NCBI GenBank assembly: GCA_030535235.1
Contig: JAUNCL010000018.1
Location: forward strand, 1 to 49,894
Source of the DNA: Bacillota bacterium
GTDB lineage: Bacteria > Bacillota > Clostridia > Oscillospirales > Oscillospiraceae
DNA: 49,894 nucleotides
Reading direction: 5' to 3'
Shown: positions 44,109 to 49,894 of the stretch, one piece after another
Position numbering within the stretch: position 1 is the stretch's first letter
How the letters are laid out: every line of letters starts with the position of its first letter
Program-made: the position numbers and the translations under genes
Notes under the pieces: generated by a model
Seen by the model: the letters and a program-made list of their open reading frames with translations, nothing else
What the model was told of the DNA's origin: nothing
Databases searched by the model: none

Positions 44109-45356
44109 TTATGGGGACGGGGTCAGCCGCAGGGCCACGCTGTAGCGGTTCCCCACGATGCCCACGTTTTTCTCTCCCTCTCCCACCAGGGTGACCGTGG
44201 CGGGGAGCCTTTGCAGCTCGTCCCCCAGGCTTGCCCCGGAGAGGTCTACCTCCACCGTGATCTCATCGGCGGTTAGCTTGCTCACCTGGCTGGGGGTCCC
44301 CCGGACCCAGACATACAGCTTGGGGCTGGACAGGCTGGCCACGCAGCCCTCGGGGACATGGGTCAGCCTGATGTTCCCGGTGGCGATCTGCCGGCTCTCC
44401 AGCTTTTCCAGGGAGACCGACACCGACGCGCTGTCCGGCGCGCCCCAGGCCTTGATCCCACCTGGGATCTGGATGGGCAGGGTGAAGGTGGTGTCCCCGT
44501 AGACCTCGTTCAGGTCGATCTCCCCCAGGGAGATGGCATCGGGGAGGGCCGCCGCGTCCCCGGCCTCCACGGTGACGGAGTCGGGGGTGATCCGGTAGGT
44601 CACGTCCTCCGCGGAGGCGCCGCCGCCGTCCCGGAAGGAGACGGTCAAGGGGACCTTCACCACCCGGCGGACCGGCACGGTCACCTGGACCTGGGCAGCA
44701 CTGCTGGTGATGTTCTCCAGGTCCTCCACCGGCACCCCGTCGCCGTCCATAAAGACCACGGGGGCCTTTTCCGAGATGGTGTCGCTGACCGACTCGCCCC
44801 CCACCTGGACCAGGGCGTATTCGATCCGGTCCAGGCTGTCCTCCGGCCCGGTGAGCTCCAGCTCCGCCGGGTCGGTGGTCACGGCGCCGGCCATGCAGTC
44901 CTCCGCCTCGGTGCCCACGAACTCTCCCCGGACCGGGATGGTCTTGGTCCCCTTCTTCTCCACGGTGACCGTGACCGTTCTCTCGTTCCAGCTGGAGACC
45001 GAAACGCTGTCGGTGTTCACGTGGACGGGAAAGACCGTCTTGCAGCTCAGGTCATAGTCTCCCGCCTCGGTAATGGAGGATACATCCACCGCCAGGGAGA
45101 CGTTTTTCTTATCCAGCTTCATCAGGGTCTTTTTCTTTCCGGTGACCTTCAGGTTCATGGTCTCCTGGCTCAGGTCGGTCACCATGAGCCCCGCTTCGGC
45201 CAGCTCGGCCCGCCCCTGGACCTCCACCGGCAGGTCCCGCAGGGTGGCGGTGCCCGTGGGGTTCTCCACGTTGGTGACGTAGAACCACAGACCGAAGGCG
45301 ATGAGGACCGCCAGGGCCATGTTGACGATCCTGCGGTTTTTCTTACTGTTTTTCAC
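44109..45356 (-). CDS. cdaR: CdaA regulatory protein CdaR (YbbR domains)
   Basis: CdaR binds and modulates the membrane diadenylate cyclase CdaA. The 415-residue protein has one N-terminal membrane helix (about 12-28, LALAVLIAFGLWFYV-like) and a large extracellular part with repeated YbbR beta domains (about four, each some 80 residues). Its start overlaps cdaA by 14 bases. In most Firmicutes glmM follows, but here an RseC-like gene does. Confidence 0.92.
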   Translation of the reverse strand: MKNSKKNRRIVNMALAVLIAFGLWFYVTNVENPTGTATLRDLPVEVQGRAELAEAGLMVTDLSQETMNLKVTGKKKTLMKLDKKNVSLAVDVSSITEAGDYDLSCKTVFPVHVNTDSVSVSSWNERTVTVTVEKKGTKTIPVRGEFVGTEAEDCMAGAVTTDPAELELTGPEDSLDRIEYALVQVGGESVSDTISEKAPVVFMDGDGVPVEDLENITSSAAQVQVTVPVRRVVKVPLTVSFRDGGGASAEDVTYRITPDSVTVEAGDAAALPDAISLGEIDLNEVYGDTTFTLPIQIPGGIKAWGAPDSASVSVSLEKLESRQIATGNIRLTHVPEGCVASLSSPKLYVWVRGTPSQVSKLTADEITVEVDLSGASLGDELQRLPATVTLVGEGEKNVGIVGNRYSVALRLTPSP

Positions 45357-46215
45357 GGTTTGCCGACCTCCCTCGCCGGAAGAACCCGGTCCCCTTGCGG
45401 ATCTTATCGGAAACGACCTCTTCCTGGGTCAGCAGCTCGTTGCGCAGGACACGGCCCAGGGTCTCCGGGGACAGATGCCGGCGGAGGTTGCCGTGGACCA
45501 CCACCGAGATGGCGCCGGTCTCCTCGGAGACGATGGCCACCACCGCGTCGGACCGCTCGCTCATGCCCAGGCCGGCCCGGTGGCGCATCCCCAGCTCCTT
45601 GCTCAGGTTCATGCTCTCGGACATGGGGAGCATGCACCCGGCGGCCGCGATCTTGCCCTGGCGGACCACCACGGCCCCGTCGTGAAGGGGGGCCTTGGGG
45701 AAGAAGATATTTTTCAGCAGCTCACTGGTGACCGAGGACTGGAAGGCGGTACCCGAGGAGATCACGTTGGTCAGGTCGGTGTCCCGCTCGAAGACCATGA
45801 GGGCGCCCACCTTGTTCTTGGACATCTCCCCATAGGCCTCCACCGTCTCTTTGATGACGGTCTCCATATCGTTGGCGGGGGTGTTGCTGCGGAAGATGCG
45901 GTAGACGCTGTTGCTGCCGATCCGCTCCAGGAACCGCCGGATCTCCGGCTGGAAGATGATGACCAGGGCCAGCAGCCCCAGCTCCACCGCCTTGCTCAGG
46001 ACGAAGTTGATGGCGTTCAGGTTGAACTGATAGGACAGCCACATCACCACAAAGAGGAGCAGCAGGGCCTTGGCCACCTTGGCGGCGTTGGTCCGCTGGA
46101 GGATATTGATGCCCTTGTAGATGACATAGGACAGGATGGCGATGTCGATCATGTCAGAAATGGTGATCAGGCGCAGATATCCCACCGCCGTGGTGATGTA
46201 CTCAAAAATCGACAT
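45343..46215 (-). CDS. cdaA: Diadenylate cyclase CdaA (c-di-AMP synthase)
   Basis: CdaA makes c-di-AMP, an essential osmotic and cell-wall second messenger, from two ATP. The 290-residue protein has three N-terminal membrane helices (about 10-35, 42-62 and 72-90) and the DAC domain with DGA (179-181) and RHR (211-213), both needed for catalysis. The start at 46215 follows AGGAGGTG by eleven bases. A consensus promoter lies upstream. The extended N-terminus upstream of this ATG has no ribosome site. Confidence 0.96.
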   Translation of the reverse strand: MSIFEYITTAVGYLRLITISDMIDIAILSYVIYKGINILQRTNAAKVAKALLLLFVVMWLSYQFNLNAINFVLSKAVELGLLALVIIFQPEIRRFLERIGSNSVYRIFRSNTPANDMETVIKETVEAYGEMSKNKVGALMVFERDTDLTNVISSGTAFQSSVTSELLKNIFFPKAPLHDGAVVVRQGKIAAAGCMLPMSESMNLSKELGMRHRAGLGMSERSDAVVAIVSEETGAISVVVHGNLRRHLSPETLGRVLRNELLTQEEVVSDKIRKGTGFFRRGRSANREKQ

Positions 46216-46272
46216 AAGGCATCCTTCACCTCCTGTTCTGACACTGCCAAGGATTCGATGGTAATTCAAGTT

Positions 46273-46301
46273 ATTATACTGTATTTCCGTCCCATTTACA
46301 A
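46273..46301 (-). promoter_or_regulatory. consensus promoter for cdaA and the genes behind it
   Basis: Read on the - strand: TTGTAA (46301-46296), a 17-base spacer, TATAAT (46278-46273). It is the only near-consensus promoter I see for the gene run down to 30 kb. Confidence 0.88.
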
Positions 46302-46339
46302 CCCCGGCGGGCCAGGAATTTTCCGATTTTCCCCAGGAG

Positions 46340-46366
46340 AAAAGCGCCCCGGCAAGCCGAAGCGCT
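46340..46366 (-). terminator. terminator after the cysteine desulfurase gene
   Basis: AGCGCCCCGG (46343-46352) pairs with CCGAAGCGCT (46357-46366), with two G-U pairs on the RNA, followed by TTTT on the - strand. Confidence 0.7.
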
Positions 46367-46377
46367 CTCCCCTCTTC

Positions 46378-47490
46378 TCACGGCAGGCGGGCCAGGATCC
46401 CCAGGAACCGCTCCACCTCTTTGGGTGTGTTGAAGGCGGAAAAGCTCACCCGCAGGGTACCGGTCTCCAGGGTGCCGGCGCTCTCGTGGGCAGCCGGGGC
46501 GCAGTGGAGGCCCGTCCGCAGGGCCACCCCCCGCTGACTCAGCCAATCCCCCACCTGGCCGGGGTCCTTCCCCGGGATCCGGAAGGAGAGGACGCCGCTC
46601 TGGTGGCTCTGGCTGTGGAAGACCTGGACCCCGGGCAGACGGGCCAGCCCGTCTGCCGCCAGATTCTTCAGGCGGATCTCATGGCGGAGGAGCTCCTTCG
46701 GCGTTTTCCGCCGGACGAAGCGCAGGCCGGCCAGGAGGCCCGCCGCCCCGGGGACGTTGTGGGTCCCCGCCTCCAACCGGTCCGGGAGGAAGTCCGGCAT
46801 CTCCTGGCGGCGGGATTCGCTTCCCGTCCCCCCTGCCAGGATGGGATCACCGGTGGTCCCGCACAGGAGCAGGCCGGTGCCCTGGGGGCCGTACAGCCCC
46901 TTGTGCCCCGGCATAGCCACGAAAGCCGCCCCCCAGCCCTCCAGATCCACCGGCAGCAGCCCTGCCGACTGGGCGGCGTCCACGATGAGGGGGATCTCCC
47001 GCTGCCGGCACCGGTCGGCGATCTCCTTCACAGGCAGGAGATAGCCGAAGACGTTGGACACATGGGTGCAGATCATCACATCCACCTCCCGGTCCAGCTC
47101 CCGGTCCAGCTCCTCCAGAAAGCGGTCCGGCCGGAAGATCGGCGCCCGGATGGTCCGGAGCCGGACCTCCGGAATGGCCGCCAGGGGCCGGGTCACCGCG
47201 TTGTGCTCCCACCCGGTCAGAAGGACGGTGCAGCCCGGGCGGACCAGGGTTCGGATGGCGATGTTCAGCCCGTGGGTGGCGCTGGTGGTCAGAACCACCC
47301 GCTCCGGGTCCCCCACATGGAACAGGTCGGCCGCCTCCTCCCGGAGGGCCAGCAGGGTCTTGGAGGCCCGGGCCGAGGGGCCGTACTCCCCCCGGCCCGG
47401 GCTGGTCATGGAGGCCATGGCCTCGTTCATGGCCCGGACCACGGCAGGGGGCTTTTGAAAGGTCGTGGCGGCGCTGTCCAGATAGATCAC
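46378..47490 (-). CDS. Cysteine desulfurase-like class V aminotransferase
   Basis: The 370-residue PLP enzyme is of the TIGR01977-type cysteine desulfurase family, expected to release sulfur or selenium from cysteine or selenocysteine. The N-terminus IYLDSAATTFQKPPAVV, PLP-lysine region MPGHKGLYGPQGTG, and active-site Cys in TGLHCAPAAHESAGT are present. GTG at 47490 is the start, supported by GGGAGGTGG and by a four-base overlap (GTGA) with the DUF3343 gene. The pairing with DUF3343 is typical of S/Se transfer modules. Confidence 0.9.
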   Translation of the reverse strand: MIYLDSAATTFQKPPAVVRAMNEAMASMTSPGRGEYGPSARASKTLLALREEAADLFHVGDPERVVLTTSATHGLNIAIRTLVRPGCTVLLTGWEHNAVTRPLAAIPEVRLRTIRAPIFRPDRFLEELDRELDREVDVMICTHVSNVFGYLLPVKEIADRCRQREIPLIVDAAQSAGLLPVDLEGWGAAFVAMPGHKGLYGPQGTGLLLCGTTGDPILAGGTGSESRRQEMPDFLPDRLEAGTHNVPGAAGLLAGLRFVRRKTPKELLRHEIRLKNLAADGLARLPGVQVFHSQSHQSGVLSFRIPGKDPGQVGDWLSQRGVALRTGLHCAPAAHESAGTLETGTLRVSFSAFNTPKEVERFLGILARLP

Positions 47491-47735
47491 GCTTCCACCT
47501 CCCGGTAGCCCTCCGCCCCGCCCACATAGATCCCCAGGTGGGGCAGCCGAAGCCGGTTCAGGGTGGTCAGCGTCCGGGACAGGCTCTGGCCGGGGATCCG
47601 CACCGAGTGGCTGCATCCGCTGGGGGCGATGGCCGCCGGCGTGCGCAGGATCCGGGCGGGGATCCCGGCCCGTTCCAGTCCGTTGGCGACCCGCTGGGCA
47701 TGGGTCAGCGAGCGGCACATGATGAGATAATACAT
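47487..47735 (-). CDS. DUF3343 putative S/Se carrier protein
   Basis: The 82-residue protein begins MYYLIMCRSLTHAQRVANGL. It contains the DUF3343 pattern with a single invariant-looking Cys in IAPSGCSHSVRIP that could carry a persulfide or perselenide. It ends LGIYVGGAEGYREVEA. ATG at 47735 has GGAGG nine bases upstream; that site lies inside a stable hairpin. It is translationally coupled to the desulfurase. The carrier role is inferred from association, not demonstrated. Confidence 0.82.
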   Translation of the reverse strand: MYYLIMCRSLTHAQRVANGLERAGIPARILRTPAAIAPSGCSHSVRIPGQSLSRTLTTLNRLRLPHLGIYVGGAEGYREVEA

Positions 47736-47742
47736 AATAGAA

Positions 47743-47784
47743 AACCTCCGATGGGAGGTTCTTGGAGCCGGACCCTTCCGGCTC
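47743..47784 (-). promoter_or_regulatory. tandem-hairpin leader of the DUF3343-desulfurase pair
   Basis: On the - strand RNA two stems precede the DUF3343 start: GAGCCGGA/TCCGGCTC (47784-47777 with 47772-47765) and AACCTCC/GGAGGTT (47760-47754 with 47749-47743). The second contains the GGAGG ribosome site, so pairing would hide it. Confidence 0.5.
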
Positions 47785-47794
47785 ATTGGAAACA

Positions 47795-47837
47795 AAAACA
47801 TCCTCCCGCACCCATTCTATGTGCGGGAGGATGTTTT
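47795..47837 (-). terminator. terminator after ispF
   Basis: AAAACATCCTCCCGCAC (47795-47811) pairs with GTGCGGGAGGATGTTTT (47821-47837), a 17-bp stem with a T-rich end on the - strand. Confidence 0.85.
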
Positions 47838-47847
47838 GTGTCTGTTT

Positions 47848-48327
47848 TTACCGCGCCAGGGCCTCGATGAGGGCCACGGCGTGGGCGGCGATGCCCAGCT
47901 CCCCGCCGGTGAAGCCTAACCCCTCCTCGGTGGTGGCCTTCACGCTGATGGCGGTCACCGGCAGCCCCATGGCCCGGGAGAAGTTCTGCCGCATCTGGGG
48001 GATGTGGGGCATGAGCTTGGGCTTCTGGGCCAGGATGGTCACATCCACGTTCTCCACCCGCCAGCCCTCGCCGGCCAGCAGCTCCATGACCCGCCCCAGG
48101 AGAACCAGGCTGTCGCTGCCGGCATAGGCCGGGTCGCTGTCGGGGAAGTGCTGGCCGATGTCCCCCAGGGCGGCCGCCCCCAGCAGGGCGTCCATAAGGG
48201 CGTGGGCGGCCACGTCGGCGTCCGAGTGGCCCAGGAGCCCCAGGTGGTGGGGGATCTCCACCCCGCCCAGAATCAGCTTCCGGCCGGGAACCAGCCGGTG
48301 TACGTCGTATCCATGTCCGATCCGCAT
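47848..48327 (-). CDS. ispF: 2-C-methyl-D-erythritol 2,4-cyclodiphosphate synthase
   Basis: IspF cyclises CDP-ME 2-phosphate in the MEP isoprenoid pathway. The 159-residue enzyme has metal ligands Asp8, His10 (GYDVHRL) and His42 ([15 protein letters not shown]), HSDAD at 34-38, and a C-terminal [19 protein letters not shown]. Only one base separates it from ispD, so they are co-translated. The downstream terminator ends the transcript. Confidence 0.96.
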   Translation of the reverse strand: MRIGHGYDVHRLVPGRKLILGGVEIPHHLGLLGHSDADVAAHALMDALLGAAALGDIGQHFPDSDPAYAGSDSLVLLGRVMELLAGEGWRVENVDVTILAQKPKLMPHIPQMRQNFSRAMGLPVTAISVKATTEEGLGFTGGELGIAAHAVALIEALAR

Positions 48328-48328
48328 G

Positions 48329-49060
48329 TCACAGTCCCATCCTTTCCGCCAGAATGGCCTCCCCGTGGAGCAGGTCCCGGGGGGTGGTGATCTTGATGTT
48401 CTCCTCGCTGCCCCGGGTGAGCTTCACTGGGAACCCCAGTCGCTCCACCGCCGAGCAGTCGTCGGTGATGGGCGCCCCCTCCTGGACGGCCTTGGTCACG
48501 GCGGCCTTGATGAGGGAGGCCTCAAAGACCTGGGGGGTCTGCACGGCAAAGAGCTCCGACCGGTCGGGGGTCTCGGTGACGATCCCCTCCCTGGCCCGCT
48601 TGATGGTGTCCTTCACCGGGATGGCCGGGGCGGCAGCGGAGCTGCGGCGGGCCTCCCGGATGGTCTCCTCAATGATTTCCCGGGTAACGAAAGGCCGGGC
48701 CCCGTCATGGATGGCGATGAGACCGGCCTCGGGATCGGCCGCCCGAATCCCCGCCAGGACGGAGGCCTGCCGGGTGTCGCCGCCGTTGACCACCCTGCGG
48801 ACCTTGTCCATCCCCTTCTGGCTGCACAGATTGCCGATGGGCACCATCAGGTCCTCCCGGGCCACGATGACGATCTCATCCACCAGATCAGAGGCCTGAA
48901 AGGGCTCCAGGGCGTAGAGGATCAGCGGCTCCCCGCCCAGAGGGGTGAGAATTTTATCCACCCCTTCCATCCGGGTGGCCTTCCCCCCTGCCACCACCAC
49001 CGCTGTGCAGAAGGGCGTCGTCTTTTTGTGCTTTCCAAACAGTTTTTCCAGAAAACCCAT
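48329..49060 (-). CDS. ispD: 2-C-methyl-D-erythritol 4-phosphate cytidylyltransferase
   Basis: IspD adds CMP to MEP. The 243-residue protein has an N-terminal basic extension (about 16 residues) before the nucleotide-binding [18 protein letters not shown], then [17 protein letters not shown] and [16 protein letters not shown], and a C-terminal [14 protein letters not shown] at 49060 has AAAGGAGGAC upstream; in-frame extension further is through the carD terminator and rejected. No separate promoter is visible between that terminator and the ribosome site. Confidence 0.95.
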   Translation of the reverse strand: MGFLEKLFGKHKKTTPFCTAVVVAGGKATRMEGVDKILTPLGGEPLILYALEPFQASDLVDEIVIVAREDLMVPIGNLCSQKGMDKVRRVVNGGDTRQASVLAGIRAADPEAGLIAIHDGARPFVTREIIEETIREARRSSAAAPAIPVKDTIKRAREGIVTETPDRSELFAVQTPQVFEASLIKAAVTKAVQEGAPITDDCSAVERLGFPVKLTRGSEENIKITTPRDLLHGEAILAERMGL

Positions 49061-49083
49061 GGGGTGTCCTCCTTTTTCCGTCC

Positions 49084-49110
49084 AAAAAAGGAGCCAAAAC
49101 GGCTCCTTTT
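49084..49110 (-). terminator. terminator between carD and ispD
   Basis: AAAAGGAGCC (49086-49095) pairs with GGCTCCTTTT (49101-49110), followed by a T-run on the - strand (A-run 49084-49089). It ends only 24 bases before the ispD start. Confidence 0.8.
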
Positions 49111-49124
49111 CTCTTTCTCTGTAC

Positions 49125-49598
49125 TTATAGGGCCTGATTGATGCGGCGCTCGGCCTCCTCGTAGGAGATATCACAGGCCATGCCGATCTCGGAGATAAGG
49201 ATCTGCCGGGCTGAGTGGAGCATCTTCCGCTCCCCGGTGGACAGACCCCGGCGGCTGTCCCGCAGCAGGAGGCATTTGACCACCTTGGCCACCTCCAGCA
49301 GGTTGCCGCTTTTCAGCCGCAGCATGTTCTCCCGGTAGCGCTGGTTCCAGTTGGGCTCCAGCTCCACCTGGAGCTGGGTGATCTCCCCCAGCATCCGCTG
49401 GGCTTCCTCCGCCGTGAGGACTGCCCGGACGCCGATCTCCCCGCAGTTTTCCGTGGGGATCATCACCAGCATGCCGCCCACCGGCAGCCGGAGGCTGTAG
49501 TAGTCCCGAAGGACGCCATTCACCTTCCGTGTCACGATCTCGTCAACGATCCCAGCGCCGTGCATGGGATGGACGATCTTATCTCCCACCCGGAACAT
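49125..49598 (-). CDS. carD: CarD/CdnL-type RNA polymerase-binding regulator
   Basis: The 157-residue protein has an N-terminal Tudor-like RNAP-interaction domain (VGDKIVHPMHGAGIVDEI, DYYSLRLP, MLVMIPTEN) and a helical C-terminal DNA-contact domain (residues 60-157). Members stabilise open complexes, mainly at rRNA promoters. A GGGAGGTGGG site and a consensus promoter precede it. CarD next to ispD-ispF is frequent in Firmicutes and actinobacteria. Confidence 0.92.
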   Translation of the reverse strand: MFRVGDKIVHPMHGAGIVDEIVTRKVNGVLRDYYSLRLPVGGMLVMIPTENCGEIGVRAVLTAEEAQRMLGEITQLQVELEPNWNQRYRENMLRLKSGNLLEVAKVVKCLLLRDSRRGLSTGERKMLHSARQILISEIGMACDISYEEAERRINQAL

Positions 49599-49667
49599 CG
49601 ACCCACCTCCCGCGTGATCCGCGATCCAGCTGCTGCCTCCTGCTCTCCCGTGTATATGCTTAGTAAC

Positions 49668-49696
49668 ATTATACCGATATTTTCCTATCTATGCAA
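49668..49696 (-). promoter_or_regulatory. consensus promoter for carD
   Basis: Read on the - strand: TTGCAT (49696-49691), a 17-base spacer, TATAAT (49673-49668). It lies 70 bases upstream of the carD ATG. Confidence 0.85.
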
Positions 49697-49742
49697 GGGT
49701 TTTTCAATATATTTGTTAAAAAATTACCGTTCCCGCCTATAG

Positions 49743-49776
49743 AAAAGAGCGGTGTCAGATCTCTCTGACACCGCTC
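49743..49776 (-). terminator. terminator after the zinc-ribbon gene
   Basis: GAGCGGTGTCAGA (49747-49759) pairs perfectly with TCTGACACCGCTC (49764-49776); TTTT follows on the - strand (A-run 49743-49746). Confidence 0.9.
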
Positions 49777-49802
49777 CTCGATTCAGCATAATTTCCTGGA
49801 AA

Positions 49803-49894
49803 TCAAGCTTCTCTCATGCGGGCGAAGCACTCGCTGCAGTAGACGGGACGGTCAGACTTGGGCTCGAAGGGAACCTTGGCCTCGCCGCCGCAGG
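49803..49894 (-). CDS. Zinc-ribbon protein, C-terminal end (cut by window edge)
   Basis: The last 29 codons are visible and read CGGEAKVPFEPKSDRPVYCS followed by ECFARMREA and TGA (49805-49803). CGG together with YCSEC supplies half or more of a zinc knuckle, matching small zinc-ribbon proteins of the CxxC...DRPVYCSEC type common in Clostridia. The N-terminus lies to the right of the window, so length, start and remaining ligands are unknown. No function is known. Confidence 0.75.
   Translation of the reverse strand, partial: CGGEAKVPFEPKSDRPVYCSECFARMREA

Overview
The window is chromosomal, G+C-rich, densely coding DNA from a spore-forming member of the Clostridia. The closest fit is the Oscillospiraceae (Flavonifractor / Pseudoflavonifractor / Lawsonibacter-like gut bacteria), an inference from gene content and codon usage rather than from a search. 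Supporting markers are AddAB in place of RecBCD, a dgt-dnaG-rpoD block, a PASTA-domain kinase with its PP2C phosphatase, CdaA/CdaR, RemA, a SipL-like SPOCS-LysM spore protein, and a 22-codon spoVM. Promoters are near-consensus sigma-A type, mostly with 17-bp spacers. I see no rRNA, tRNA, CRISPR array, phage or insertion sequence, and no gene-free stretch longer than 300 bases.

Layout. (1) 0.2-6.6 kb, + strand: a DUF975 membrane protein, two tandem paralogous lipoproteins, and a two-component system (response regulator, sensor kinase, membrane-anchored accessory protein) followed by a VanY-type D,D-carboxypeptidase. (2) 6.6-9.5 kb, - strand: an acyl-CoA ligase with an N-terminal STAS domain, and a TauE/SafE permease. 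(3) 9.5-16.7 kb, - strand: the macromolecular-synthesis block dgt-dnaG-rpoD, then yigZ, hflX, a flavin reductase-like gene and rpmE. (4) 16.8-24.8 kb, - strand: fba, addB and addA. (5) 24.8-28.2 kb, + strand: PPi-dependent phosphofructokinase and a YyaL/thioredoxin-like protein. fba and pfp are divergent and appear to share one palindromic -35 hexamer. (6) 28.3-46.3 kb, - strand: a nearly continuous run from the cdaA promoter through cdaR, rseC, DUF5685, dnaJ-like, yicC, remA, gmk, rpoZ, priA, def, fmt, rsmB, rlmN, stp, pknB, rsgA, spoVM and sipL. (7) 46.3-49.9 kb, - strand: a cysteine desulfurase with a DUF3343 putative S/Se carrier, ispF, ispD, carD, and the 3' end of a zinc-ribbon gene cut by the window edge.

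How the genes fit together. Region 6 groups cell-envelope signalling (c-di-AMP synthase, PASTA kinase/phosphatase) with translation initiation and maturation (def, fmt, rsmB, rlmN, rsgA), replication restart and transcription (priA, rpoZ). It ends in two small-coat/cortex morphogenesis genes (spoVM, sipL) that would act with SpoIVA. Region 5 pairs consecutive steps of glycolysis head to head. Region 3 carries primase, the housekeeping sigma factor and dNTP control.

The most notable items are the unannotated-size spoVM next to a SipL-like gene with a sigma-E-like promoter, the shared palindromic -35 box between fba and pfp, the STAS-acyl-CoA ligase fusion lacking the usual phosphoserine, and the hairpin leader that contains the ribosome binding site of the DUF3343-desulfurase pair.
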